Positions 10,637-21,110 of a stretch of 64,000 bases of DNA are shown piece by piece; position 1 is the first letter of the stretch; every line of letters starts with the position of its first letter. Origin of the DNA: Mesostigma viride (taxonomy: Eukaryota > Streptophyta > Mesostigmatophyceae > Mesostigmatales > Mesostigmataceae); assembly GCA_009746045.1 (NCBI GenBank), contig RPFO01000299.1:1205807-1269806 (forward strand), read 5' to 3'. Position numbers and translations under genes: made by a program. Under the pieces are notes generated by a model. It had not been told where the DNA came from, searched no databases, and saw only the letters and a program-made list of their open reading frames with translations.

Positions 10637-11215
10637 AGTTATAAACATCGATTCCTGCGGAATCGACACTAAGCGCTTAGTGTCGATTCCGCAGGAATCG
10701 ATGTTTATAACTAAAACTTTTGCTTGCGCCGGCAAGGCTAAGGCCGATACTAGTCGGGTCATCGAATTGGCTATTCGATTATCGAAGTTGCCTATTCGAC
10801 CATCGAACTTTCCTATTCGATTATCGAATTTTCCTTATTCGATTGTCGAAATTTCCTAGTCGACAGGGGTACGTCAGAGGCCAGCGGCCTATCATACTCG
10901 GCGCCCAGCGAGCCACCGAACTAGGCCTAGTCGATTATAGCGAGACATCGCGTGGATATTAGCCGATTTCGGGGACTTAGCCGATTTTCGGAGCGACGTC
11001 GAACAGCACAAATGATTAGCCGGTTGAGCACATCCTATATCAGTCGAATAGCTAGCGCTGGTACTCCGCCTAGTCAGCGGAGAGCATTTGCCTTTTTCCA
11101 ACCCCCGGAAATCCACCCCCGGAACGATCCTAGCGGGATTCGAACCCGGGATGCCGGCGTGTCGCAACAGTCTTAGTTATAAACATCGATTCCTGCGGAA
11201 TCGATGTTTATAACT
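10637..11215. mobile_element. palindrome-ended element, copy B
   Basis: Same family as 8055-8636. The left end is a perfect 76-bp palindrome (10637-10712). The right end is a shorter perfect palindrome of about 41 bp (11175-11215). The target duplication GAGTC is exact (10632-10636 and 11216-11220). The interior matches copy A closely up to about 11085. After that the inner right repeat is replaced by about 90 bp of unrelated sequence with a tRNA-like T-arm. Both arms of the left palindrome carry the same base changes relative to copy A, so pairing is kept. Confidence 0.85.
11125..11174 (-). other. tRNA-like fragment (T-arm / B-box) inside element B
   Basis: On the minus strand the sequence CCCGGGTTCGAATCCCG gives a T-arm-like hairpin and a perfect match to the Pol III B-box consensus GGTTCGANTCC. 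No acceptor stem closes it and I see no D-arm or A-box, so it is a tRNA remnant or a piece of a tRNA-derived SINE, not a tRNA gene. Confidence 0.5.
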
Positions 11216-12744
11216 GAGTCTATCCGACGGCGCGACGAGCGTGGCGATTGGTGGGAAGCACGTCGGGACTCGGCACAGGACTTGTACCACGCTCACGGGG
11301 CGCGGGAGAGACACCGGCACACGTCGCGGGAATCTCGTCAGCAAGAAGAGCTGCGGGAGTCACGCCGGCGCGAGACGCGACAGGCGCCGTTCCACCCCAG
11401 GGACAATCACGGTCCCCTGGACCGTGTCGAGCACACCGGTTCAGCTTCGGACTTGACAGGGGCGGCCGCTGGGCCCGGACAACCCGGCCGAGCTCGGGAA
11501 CGCGAACGGTCACCCGTTCGAGATGCCAACGACCGACCGCTGCGTCAGCAGGGGCCGCGCGGCCCTTATCCCCGCGCCCGCACCAGAGCAGCCTCAACCG
11601 GCCCTTCCTCCCCAGCCTGCACCAGCGCAGCCTCAACCTGTCCTGGCCCGCTCCGCAGAGACGCCGGTACAGGAGATCGCTCCGCGACGGGACGTGATAC
11701 CGGCCCAGGAATGGGTATACGGGGAACGTATGCCCGTAATCGGGTCATTGTCCCCTTGCATCCGGTGGCTGGCTTCGTGGTCGACATTGACGTGGGATAC
11801 CCACGCCCGAGCCTTCCCCCGCCATCCGGGTTTTACTACCCCGCGAGCCTGCGCTTCCGTCGGGGCTCCAGCGTGCTTATTCAGCGAGAAGGCACCTTCG
11901 ACTCGGTCAGCTTTCTCCTGCACGCACATGTGCCGGCGCCGGTGCCATCTGAGTCCCGCTACGAGCCGGTGATAGTAGGGACTACCGCCACGTACGATCT
12001 GCACCCGCCGCCTCTGCCGCAATACCGCGCTGAGCACCACTTGCGACGGATTGCGTATCCTAAGCTCATGCCTATCCCGGGAGCTATCTACATGCGGAAG
12101 CAGCTCCCTGAGATTGCGGCAGCTCCGGGGTTCAACTGCGAGAGCGAGAAGGCCCAGAGGGAGCTGTTGCTCATGGCTGCCGGGTACTTCGCGGAAACTG
12201 GGTGCGGGGAGGTCGATGTGGAGCAGGGGTTCATCAGGTTCACCCGGCTCCCCTACATGGCGGCCTTCCTGTCGTACTGGCCGCTGGATGTGTGGATTGA
12301 GAAGTCCACGCTGCGTCAGCAGACGCGCAATGACTACCAGGTGGCGTTCAACGCCGACGTGGTCGCGGCTCCCCTTGGCAAGATCCCGGAGATCATGACT
12401 GAGCACGGCTACAACGCGTTGCGGCGGCATCGTGCGCAGCAGGGATTCCAGTAATTTTCCGGGAGATTGGCCGGAGAGTGCTGGGACGAAGGAGTATTTG
12501 ACAACTATCAAGGTGTTGTCCCTGCGAGGCAACACCGAGAAGAACTGGCTACTGCTCCGCTGGCGAACAGGGATCGGGACATAGTATTCTCATAGTTGGT
12601 GTATTATATGCATGTATGACGATGGGTTCTCGTTGGTACACAGCACCCCGTTGTTATGATTGTGTTTTGGTTTTCTTTTGAATTTTCCATGTTTGTGGTG
12701 CCGTTGTTTGAGGTGCGCCCCCGGGCGATTGGACGATAGCCATC

Positions 12745-12766
12745 GTCCCCCGGGGAGGGGGAGGAG
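12745..12766 (+). promoter_or_regulatory. polypurine tract of the chromovirus
   Basis: A purine run (CGGGGAGGGGGAGGAG) lies directly before the TGTTACGG start of the 3' LTR, where plus-strand priming is expected. Confidence 0.75.
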
Positions 12767-13382
12767 TGTTACGGCCCTAACCCATGTTTGGGCGTAACAA
12801 TTCCTAAAATAAATTAGTTTGGTCAGTCGAAAGTCATTTTGATATTGTTTGAGACTTTCGATAGTTATTATGTTAGATTCGGGGACTTGGCCGAGTTATT
12901 CCATCAGCCGGCCCATGCAGGTACCCGTGGCTTTGCTTTCGGTTTGGTGTGTTACTGGTCTGTACCCGGGACTGCCAGGTACCGGGTGCCAGACTGGCGG
13001 ATACTATGTACATCTACGGCTGATATTAATTGCAGCGCTAGAGGTTCGGCCCCCGGCCGACCCGCTGGCATGCACGCCGTCTTGGACAAATGTCGTAGGT
13101 GACAATGGCTTCCTATCTTTGGTTTGGAATAAAATCGACTTGAGTAAAACTCGTCTGCCGAACCAGGGGTCAAATCTGGGCTGCACTAACGCCCGTCGTG
13201 CATTCCATGTATATGCATAATTTATCTAGTTGTGCATTTAGGGCCTAGCTAGTAATTCCGCGTACTAGCTAGAATTCAGGGCTACATTCCCGTAGTCCGG
13301 GCGGTTAGCAGATTTCGAGTTTATTCAGGCGTAACCCACGCTAGACCAGGGTCTTTCGGAGCCGCTGGTGCGGCTCGTAACA
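12767..13382 (+). repeat. 3' LTR of the chromovirus
   Basis: 616 bp, starting TGTTACGGCCC and ending GGCTCGTAACA, so the terminal TGTTACG/CGTAACA are inverted copies as in many LTRs. An AATAAA lies near 13127. The matching 5' LTR is not in the window, so the end rests on the purine tract, the inverted termini and the change of sequence at 13383. Confidence 0.75.
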
Positions 13383-13498
13383 GGACCCCCCTAAGACGGT
13401 GTTACCCCACCTGGGCATAATAATACTCGGAGGTCTATATCAAGGGTCGGTGCTACACGGCCAAGAGCGATCTTGTCTCGTATTACTATACCATCCAA

Positions 13499-14830
13499 GT
13501 GCCGGAGACTGTGGTGCATGGTGGGATTATCAAGGGCTACCTGATGTGTGGTCCACCGATGTCGGGCTGCCGGGGCGGTGGAGGTCCGAGGGTGTGGCCA
13601 GTGCTGAAAGTGCTGGCCATGGGGCACTCCCACGCTGTAGCGCTAGGGGAAGCCATCGATGAGATGGTCCTCTATGCCACGGGCACTTTGGATCCTAGAC
13701 GGCAGGTGAACCGCCTCACAAGTGTAGGGGAGCTGACCGTGCTTCGGAATGCATGGGGTAACCCAACCGCCCTAGCCATCGAGTACAAGGAGGAGAGCAC
13801 GAGGGAGATGCAAATCGACCTTGAGGACCCCCCTACCCCTATGGTATCCATCACTATTGATGACCTGGTGGTCAGCAATGGGCGCACGTGCGAGGCGGTG
13901 AATCGCTTAATCACGAGTGCTATTGAAGACGGGTACGCCCCTAACAACCTTGTGCCCTCCAAGGACAAGACGATCATGGCTAGCCCGGAGGGGGAGGATG
14001 AGCTAGAAGCTCTGGGTGTTGTTCACCGGCGGGATGGGGTGTTGGAGCCGACAGCAAAGCAGCTCACCCTTGTGGTTGAGCACACCCGTGTACTCCTCGA
14101 GAGGGGACGCGCTACCGCTGAGGCGCTGGCGGCCGTCGTGGGCCGGTGGGTGTGGCTGCAGATGCTCAGCCGCACTTGCTTGTCCATATGGCAGCAGAGT
14201 TTTAAGTTCATCAACCTCAAGGGGTGGGGGCAGCGAACGCGACCCTTGTTGTGGCAAGGTGTGCGCGATGAGCTCGAGTGTGCCATGGCGTTGGCCCGGC
14301 CCCATGCTCCGTGTGGACCGGGGGGCTGCCCGGGCTCCGGTGGTGGTGGCTTCGGATGCGTCTAGTTTTGGGCAGGGGGTTGTCTACGCTGAGATGGCCC
14401 CAGCTGCATGAGGTGACGGAATTAGCTCGGGCCCGGGAGGTGCGGGGTTACCCAACCCTCCTCACCCCAGGTGATGCCATGTATGTCGGGCCTAGACCCT
14501 TGACCAAGGCCGGGGTAAGAGCCATCATCCACGGGCGATGGCGCGTAAGGATCAAGAGTCGCTGGCGCGATTCGACCATGCACATCAACGAGAAGGAAGT
14601 GCGGGCCGCTGTGAAGGGGGTGGAGCGCTCGGCCCGGAACCTCGGGACCTGGGGAAGCGGGTGGTGAGGTTAGTGGACTCCACTGCCGCTTTGGGCTGCT
14701 TGGCTAAAGGGCGTTCCTCTTCTTACCGGTTAAACAAGCAATGCCGCCAGTTGTGCGCTCTTACGTTGGTCACCGGCAGCCGCTCACAATGGGTCTGGAC
14801 GACAAGTGAGCTTCAGCCTGCGGCTGGGCC
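13499..14830 (+). pseudogene. DIRS-like reverse transcriptase and RNase H remnant
   Basis: The first ORF (13499-14365) holds the second half of an RT: a VSITIDDLVV motif at the catalytic-loop position, then LGVVHRRDGVLEPTAKQL and a helical thumb (LAAVVGRWVWLQMLSR) of the type seen in DIRS elements. RNase H pieces follow in shifting frames: VVASDASSFGQGVVYAE, then HINEKEVRAAV, then RLVDSTAALGCLAKGRSS, and a closing TSELQP...GPSR segment that normally reads N/A-aD-PSR. At least three frame changes are needed, and the RT N-terminus is missing, so this is decayed. Confidence 0.7.
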
Positions 14831-14879
14831 TTCGCGGGGGCTTTCCATATGGCTGCCTCGGTGGCCGGGTGGCCGGTCC

Positions 14880-15875
14880 ACGATTTGACTCGCGAGGGTG
14901 TTCATGCCAATCCCGGGCCTCGGCTTGGCGCTAGCTACTTGACCCTTCTTGAGGGCAAGGTGAAGCCGGCTACTTTGATGGTTTACCATCGGGGCCTTAG
15001 GTCCTTTTTCGCATGGTGGGCGAGCCGGCGGGGTCGGGCTGGCAGCTTGTTGCAAGCGCGGCTTGACGATAATGAAGAATACTATTGCGTGTATGTCGCT
15101 TAATTGGGCGCACTCCCGGTGTTACAGCCGCCAGTTGTGTGTCCATGCGCTTATGGGCCTGAATTTGTACTTTCTCCGGGAGGTGCGGGATTGGGCCTTG
15201 GCACGACGTGTTTTGGCTGGCTGGCGCACGTTGGCACCCCCTCGTGCCCCCCCCCCCATTCCATGGGAGGCTGCGTTTGCGCTTGCTTGTACTATGGATG
15301 GTGCTCCATGCAGCGGCAGCCTCGTGCGGCTCTGATGGTCATCGTTATTTTCCACCAATACCTGCTGCGGGTATCGGAGGCGCTCAACCTGTTGGTCGGC
15401 CATGTGCGCTTGCAGCCTGATGTTCGGTTGCGGGGCTCGCAGCGGGGCGCCTTGTTGCTGATGTCCGCTAAGACGGCTATAAGGGGGAGGTGCAATCTGT
15501 GGTGGTCGAGGATGTCATGTCTGAGACCCTCTTGCGGGCTTGTATGGGTGGCGAGGCGCGGCATGGGAGCGGGTGTTCCCTTACGATTCTGCCCAGTTCA
15601 GCCGGGTTTGGCATCAGGCCACGCAGGCTTTGGGGGTCGCCACGGTGTTTACCATTCACGGGCTGCGTCATGGGGGCGCTCCCTATGATTTTTTGCAGCA
15701 GCGCAGCATGGCTGATATTCAGCATCGGGGTCGCTGGCGCAGCAGCAACACTGTCGCCCACTCTGTGGGATTGCACCGGAGCTTGGCCCTCACCCTTCCT
15801 GACGCCCTGGTTCGGGCTATCGCCGCCTGCCCCCCGCGCATTTTGCGGAGCGTCTTTTCTCTGCCTTCCTCTTAA
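14880..15875 (+). pseudogene. tyrosine recombinase of the DIRS-like element, decayed
   Basis: DIRS elements integrate with a tyrosine recombinase in place of a DDE integrase. An N-terminal core-binding-like segment is visible (KPATLMVYHRGLRSFFAWW), then the first catalytic Arg in HQYLLRVSEALNL (about 15350), then the HxxR box in FTIHGLRHGGAPYDFL (about 15650) and the HRGRW motif. The catalytic Tyr is expected nine residues after the Trp of HRGRW, but the frame reads SSNTVAHSV with Ser at that place. Frames change between the Arg and HxxR segments. I infer an inactive remnant. Confidence 0.7.
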
Positions 15876-16125
15876 GTTCCCTTCATTCTTGTCTTATGCG
15901 TCCACCGGTTTTTGTTTTGCCCCTCAGGCTTGGGTCGCCAGGGAGGGATGTAAGGGTAAGGCTAGCCTTTTTGGACATAAAGTGTTCCCATGGGTAAGGA
16001 TGGCCAGTTGAGGGCCACTTCGATCCCGATGTGCTCTACTTATTGTTTTAATAAAGAGTCTGGTTACCTTGGAGTTCCACGGTTAATAGAAATGTTATTT
16101 TTTTGCGTGTGGTTGTAATGCGCAG
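15876..16125. other. DIRS 3' tail joined to a CACTA intron end
   Basis: After the recombinase stop there is an AATAAAG at about 16052 and then a T-rich stretch ending GTAATGCGCAG at 16125, a good splice acceptor. The junction between the DIRS remnant and the CACTA transposase intron lies in this interval, probably near 16060-16090. Confidence 0.5.
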
Positions 16126-16689
16126 GTCTCAATGACATCATGATGCATAGCCTACCCGACTACTTCACTGGCCGGATCAGTGGCTTGCTCTGCGATGCAA
16201 AGAGTACTGAAAAATCCAATACGCGTGACAAAATCCTCTACTTTTGCAAGCAACTCCCGACCATCTTGCGTGGGCGGTTAGATGACGATGCACGGCATGC
16301 ATTTCTCCTTCAATCAGCGGCCTGGGACTTTGTGTTTTCTAGCGGACCGGCGACTCAGCAGCAGTTGGATGACTGCGGCGAGATGTTTTTGCTTGCTGCA
16401 GTGGCGATGGAGCGTATAGCGCCAGCGTCTGAGATGGCAAAATCTGTTCATATGATGGCCCACCTGCATGGCCCAGCAAATCCCCTTGTTGGGTCGATGT
16501 GACACCCGCACCATGGCGTCGGGCGGATGATGGGCCGTCACGGGGCCATCACGAAAGCTAAGCTGTCCAACGTCAATGTGGAGAGCTCCATGGACGGAGC
16601 ATATCGCAAGTCTGAGGCGCTGACCCATCTGGCCTATCACATGGTGAAAACCGGGATGGTAAGCACACGCTAGTGACCGATTTTTTTTA

Positions 16690-16922
16690 AAATTAATTAA
16701 TTAATTAAACACGTGCTCCCGTTGGGGAGTCACGGAGCACTGAAGTGCTTTTAATCCATGTGTGTGCACTACAGGAGAAAGGGCAGAGACCCCCAGTCTC
16801 CTTCATGCCAAAGGCATGCCACAGCTGCAATCGGGCGCGGCTAGCTAAAAGGACAGGCTAACGATCCGGCAAACTGTGGGTGCAATAAGACCCATGTACT
16901 AATGGGTGCAATAAGACCCATG
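16690..16922 (-). repeat. short interspersed repeat, copy 1 (in intron)
   Basis: About 210-230 bp. Read on the minus strand it begins near CATGGGTCTTATTGCACC, ends in a hairpin (GTGCTCCGTGACTCCCC with its complement GGAGCAC) and then a TTAA tail. The same unit occurs at 17590-17797 and 51103-51309. A 3' simple-sequence tail suggests a SINE, but no Pol III boxes are evident. Here the first end motif is doubled (TGCAATAAGACCCATG twice). Confidence 0.7.
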
Positions 16923-17589
16923 GACTATGGATTTGTGTGCACATTTTGTGTTATGTACGCGCTGCTTGTGGCCCGGTCATGTGCTGCATGCAGCTAATTT
17001 CTGTGCATATTTGCGTGCGCTGCTTGCAATGTCTTGTTTGCTGTCTTTTTTTTTTCAGCCAAAAGACCGCTACTACATCTGGGACGTACGTCATCCACAA
17101 AGACCCGTCCAAGAAGGTCGAGTTGGGGGGGCGCAGCCGCAAGGTCACCAAGACTGTTCTACACTTTCACCGCCGCGGAATCCGATGAAGTCTGCGCGAT
17201 TTTGTTGGAGTATGCGCTGCCCAATGCGGAGTACAAAGATCCCGAAGTCAACGGCGATGAGGATTACTGGTAAGCCGCCGCTGTCCTATTATTGTAAGTT
17301 GCAACTTGCTATTCTTTGAGCTGATTTTCTTTTAATATATGGAACTTCATCTGATTTCCAAGGACTACTGCCGTTATTCTAATTTTTTTTCTTGCATTGC
17401 TAATATCTTGCTTTGTGTACGATGTGCATGCAGGCGGCCCTTGTGCAGCGACCTCCCATGGCTCAAAGACTGGATTGCAAGCGGCGATCCGCCGCTGGTC
17501 CCGGAGCTTGTCCAGGCTGCAGCAGCCGGCGTGCAGCTCAAGGCTGAGGAGTATGATAGGGTGCACTTGTACGGTTTCAATTACCGGAC

Positions 17590-17797
17590 AAATTAATTAA
17601 TTAATTAAACTCGTGCTCCCGTTGGGGAGTCACGGAGCACCGAAGTGCTTTTAATCCCTGTGTGTGCACAACAGGAGAAAGGGCAGAGACCTCCAGCCTC
17701 CTTCATGCCAAAGGCATGCCACAGCTGCATTCGGGCACGTTAGCTAAACGGACACGCTAACGATCCGGCAATCTGTGGTGCAATAAGACCCATGTGA
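17590..17797 (-). repeat. short interspersed repeat, copy 2 (in exon)
   Basis: Near-identical to 16690-16922 and in the same orientation. It interrupts the last exon of CACTA transposase copy 1 right after FNYRT, where the intact relative at 47085 continues AVADLRQT. The flanks are too short and AT-rich to define a target duplication. Confidence 0.75.
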
Positions 17798-19129
17798 GCA
17801 TGGCATAACATGGAGCGTGGGCGAGTAAACGGATCATAGCCAAGACGTAGCATGGCTGTACAACAAGGACTAAGCTAAGGCTACATGGCTGGTTGTGTAC
17901 CGTGCGTTAGCGGTGCACGTGACTAGGTATGTTGGCACGGACAAAAGAAGCTGACAGGAAGCAAGCATGGCGGACTGCAAACTGTGGTGTAGCCTACCAT
18001 AAGGAGGGAAGCCGAGCACTCAGTACGGCAGTACCTGACCCACATTCTCGTGGCGAAGCTGGTGCGGCCGGTGGGGAAGTGGAGCTTTTGCTGAGAGTAG
18101 AGCTTTTCGATGAATCCGAGGTGGCTTACATTCCTAATCAACGCTTGGTGGTGGTCCGCAGCGCCGAGGCACCACGCACGGCAAATTAAGCTAGTGTGGC
18201 CAACATCTGTTAGCTCCATTGGGTTTGTGCTGGACCCACGACATCAGCCCCAGCTTTCGGTCATTCACTGCAAGCTGCCCCGTCACCTGGCATGCAACCA
18301 TTTGGAGAAGGAGGCTTTGGAGAAGGAGTTTTTCCAAAGCACGGCGACAAGGTGGCAGGAAGACATCAGGTACTTCCCACCTGAGCCGCCCGCTGAACCG
18401 CCGCCCGCTGAACCGCCGCCCGCGCCAGCGAGCACGGCGGCAGGACCTTCACGCGCAGCCCCGCCTAGCTCGCAAGAAAAAGAAGCCGCCGGATGAACGG
18501 CAGCCCGCGCCGGCAACCACGGCGGCAGGACCTTCACGCGCAGCCCCGCCTCGATCGCAAGAAAAAGAAGCCGGCCGCCCGCTGAACGGCAGCCCGCGCC
18601 GGCAACCACGGCGGCAGGACCTTCACGCGCAGCCCCGCCTCGCAAGAGAAAGAAGAAATCTGAGGCTTTGGCGCCTGCATCACACAAGGGGAAGGAGCCC
18701 ATGCCCCCGTTGCGCACAAGTGCACGCGCGCACGGTCAGGGACTATAGAGAACAAACCCCTATAGCAATGAGGGGAATGACAGTGATTTTAACGGTAGTG
18801 ATGCCAAGGATGATTCTGATTGCATGATGTGCTATAGCGGCGGCCAGCATTTTGCGGCCTCAAATTAGATGCTGCACACAAGTGGAAGGAGCCCATCCCT
18901 CCGTTTTGCTTTTGGGTGTGCAAGGCTATACGGAGACTATCCCTCTAGTATGAGGAGATTGACATGTTGACAGTGGTGATGCTATGGATGAGTCGGATAG
19001 ATGTGCGAGGACTGTCCTGTTTACGTTGACCAACATCCTCCTCACTTGATAATCATGCCGATATTATATTGAATAAAGATACCTCATTCAATGTTTGGGC
19101 CTAAACTGACTTGTCGGTTCAGCCCTTGT

Positions 19130-19565
19130 ATTTTTTACCACTTTTGTGCTCGTCGTGGTGTTCTTTTACCACTTTGGCCACTTTTACCACTTTTTATCAC
19201 TTTTTACCACTTTTTACCACTTTTTACCACTTTTAACCACTTTTAACCACTTTTAACCACTTTTTATCACTTTTTACCACCTTTTACCACCCTTTACCAC
19301 TTTTACCACCTCTAAGGCCGTGTTTTAGGTGGTAAAAGTTGCTTGAGGTGGTATTTTTATCACTTTTTATCACTTTTTATCACTTTTTATCACTTTTTAT
19401 CACTTTTTATCGCTTTATATCACTTTATATCACTTTATACAACTTTTTGGGTGGTTTTACCACCCACGAGGTGGTAAAAAGTGATAAAAAGTGATAAAAA
19501 GTGATAAAAAGTGATAAAACTTAGTGGTAAAAGTGGTATTTTTTACCACTTCTGAGTTCCTAGTG
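19130..19565. repeat. subterminal array and right terminus of CACTA copy 1
   Basis: Dozens of TTTTTACCAC / TTTTTATCAC decamers, first in one orientation (19150-19310), then inverted (AAAAGTGATA, 19470-19525), close a run that ends GAGTTCCTAGTG at 19565. Read inward this is CACTAGGAACTC, a CACTA terminus sharing CACTAGGAA with the 28-kb element. Subterminal arrays near CACTA ends are where the accessory transposon protein binds in known elements. The matching left end is not in the window as far as I can see. Confidence 0.75.
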
Positions 19566-20500
19566 TTGTGCTGAAGGATGCCGACAAGATGTAAGCATGG
19601 AAGAGCAGGCCGCTATGTCGCACCGGGACAACTTTCTGGCAGTCTTCGACGCCAGGGGCAGCCGCCAGCAGTTACACGCCATTCCGCCGCCTGGTGATAT
19701 TTCAGTGATCCTCCGCGGTATTGCTGCCAAGTATCATCTGGCTGCCCGCACCCTCCCCTCCTTGCCTAGCCGCGCCGACAGCTTGCTGTCCACCGCCACG
19801 CACCGACAGTGGTCGCCACTATAGGCAGATGCTCCGCCGCAACAGGGATCCGACCGCCAAACCTGGGCTGCAAGCAGCTCTGCGGGTCGCCTACGAGCAG
19901 GCTGAGAAGGCAGACGCTCAGCAGATGGTCAAGGACCTGCGCAGCTGCCAGCAGCAGAAGCACGACGGCAAGGGGGCCTGGTTCTGGTACAAGCGCCTCG
20001 GGCACCCAGACGGCCTCTGCCGGCCCCACCGCCACGACGTCCGGCTGGCGCCCCAGCCAAGCGGCTTCGTACCTGGGCCGCGGCCACGGCCGAGGTCGTG
20101 GGGACAGCTGCGCCGCCCCCGCCCCTGCTCCCAGCCGCCGCCGCCCGCCCGGCTGCCCTGGCCCGCCCCGCTGGGCCCCCGGCCCCGCCTAGGTCAGCGG
20201 CGGACTACCTAGGATCCCCCCGCTGATCGGCCCACTTGGCGACCTGTCTGCCGGACATGCCTCCTTTCACCTCTCGCAATCGAGGTCACGGAGGCGGTCC
20301 AGCGCCTGCGTTATGACGCAGCCACCGGCTCCGACGAGATTCCTGCCGCAGTTGTGAAACTTGCAGCCGAGTTTGAGGACACCGGTGTTATGCTGCTCTT
20401 CCGAGACATCTGCAACCGCCTTCTGCTGTTGTCGCAACCGCCTCCAGCGGCCTGGCAACACAGTTTTCTCACGATGCTGTACAAGAACAAGGGGTCGCCA
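19566..20500 (+). pseudogene. LINE ORF, part before the CACTA insertion
   Basis: N-terminal part of a non-LTR retrotransposon RT gene. A helical pre-RT segment (RHYRQMLRRNRDPTAKPGL, then AYEQAEKADAQQMVKDL) is followed, after a low-complexity Pro/Arg stretch with frame changes, by RT motif 0 and motif 1 from about 20280 (EVTEAVQRLRYDAATGSDEI, then WQHSFLTMLYKNKGSP). The sequence stops being LINE at 20501, exactly at CACTA, and the next RT residues (DPGNYRGV) are found at 48657. No endonuclease domain is visible because the left side is bounded by the CACTA terminus at 19565. Confidence 0.8.
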
Positions 20501-20935
20501 CACTAGGAAGTCGGCGGAAATTCGCACTGAGATTTCTTGAGATTGTCCTGAGTTTTTTTTTTAGAAATCCTGAGAAATCCTGAGATGTCTTGAGAATGTC
20601 TTGAGAATGTCTTGAGATTAATCTTGAGTTTTCCTGAGATTGTCCTGATTTTTCCTGATTTTTTCGTCTTCACAAAATCTGGTAAGTGCACACCTCGGGT
20701 CCTGAGATTTCTGGTGAAAAACTCAGGTCTTGAGATTTTGACTTTGTAGTGAAAATCTCAGGACAAAATCTCAGGACAATCTCAGGACAATCTCAGGACA
20801 ATCTCAGGACAATCTCAGGACAATCTCAGGACAAAAAAACGAGTAGAATCTCAAGAAAATCTCAGGACAATCTCAGGACAAAAAAACGAGTAGAATCTCA
20901 AGAAAATCAAGAACATGCACAGGCGAATTCTCCAG
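20501..20935. repeat. left TIR and subterminal repeats of the 28-kb CACTA
   Basis: The 14-bp TIR is followed by about 400 bp in which TCCTGAGATT / AATCTCAGGACA motifs recur many times, first as CTTGAGA/CCTGAGA (20520-20690) and then inverted as ATCTCAGGACA (20755-20890). Confidence 0.85.
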
Positions 20936-21110
20936 CCATTCTGGGACAAAAAAATGGTGTTATCAGGGACCGTCAGAAATACAACAATGCAAGATGATTA
21001 CAACAGGGGCATGACTCACAATCAGTGCATTTATTACATTGATAAATATCATGTTACAGCTTGCATACATCATCCACAGCAAACATGCTGTCAACTGACA
21101 GTCGTAGTAG
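20936..21110. other. spacer between CACTA subterminal array and Copia LTR
   Basis: No coding signal. It is CACTA sequence left of the Copia-like insertion, and I see nothing else in it. Confidence 0.4.

Larger units (their letters stand above)
9501..12454 (+). pseudogene. large post-pol ORF of the chromovirus, interrupted by element B
   Basis: An ORF follows the Pol stop by 133 bp. It is open from 9501 (a more likely start is the ATG at 9612, MEPSGDEDSS) to 10636 and again from 11216 to 12454; the 579-bp element B and its 5-bp duplication sit between, and taking them out leaves one open frame of nearly 800 codons. The first half is acidic and has clustered cysteines (CACSDC, then CTGC), which could bind zinc. 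The middle is Arg/Glu-rich and low complexity. The last 230 residues look folded (RVIVPLHPVAGFVVDIDVGY and on). No membrane segment or signal peptide is evident, so an envelope role is unsupported. I recognise no family. Confidence 0.65.
16126..18850 (+). pseudogene. 3' half of a CACTA (En/Spm) transposase gene, copy 1
   Basis: Three exons remain. Exon 16126-16658 carries the DUF4218-like region (LPTILRGRLDDDARHAFLL, PASEMAKSVHMMAHL) with an in-frame TGA at 16500-16502. Exon 17059-17269 ends DEDYW across the intron. The exon from 17434 begins RPLCSDLPWLKDWI. Each matches the transposase at 43522-48081 in content, and intron positions and phases agree (acceptor at the LPDY exon; Trp codon split TG/G). 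One short repeat lies in an intron, and another breaks the last exon after FNYRT (about 17588). Coding resumes near 17929 (LLLRVELFDESEV; IGFVLDPRHQPQLSVIHCKLP). Proline-rich repeats and a poly(A) signal near 19070 follow. The 5' half is missing. Confidence 0.75.

Noticed and set aside
8140-10962. Conserved ORF pairs starting MLAPARLRP at 8140 and 10720 and on the minus strand at 8551
   Set aside because: They recur only because the palindrome-ended element is repeated and its TIRs are inverted copies; no stop-free conservation beyond the repeat itself.
11071-11176. Complete tRNA gene on the minus strand
   Set aside because: Only the T-arm/B-box is convincing; acceptor and D-arms do not form and the anticodon loop cannot be placed.
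19130-19560. TTTTTACCAC repeats as a possible CRISPR array
   Set aside because: Units are contiguous without unique spacers, and the context is a CACTA terminus in a eukaryotic genome.
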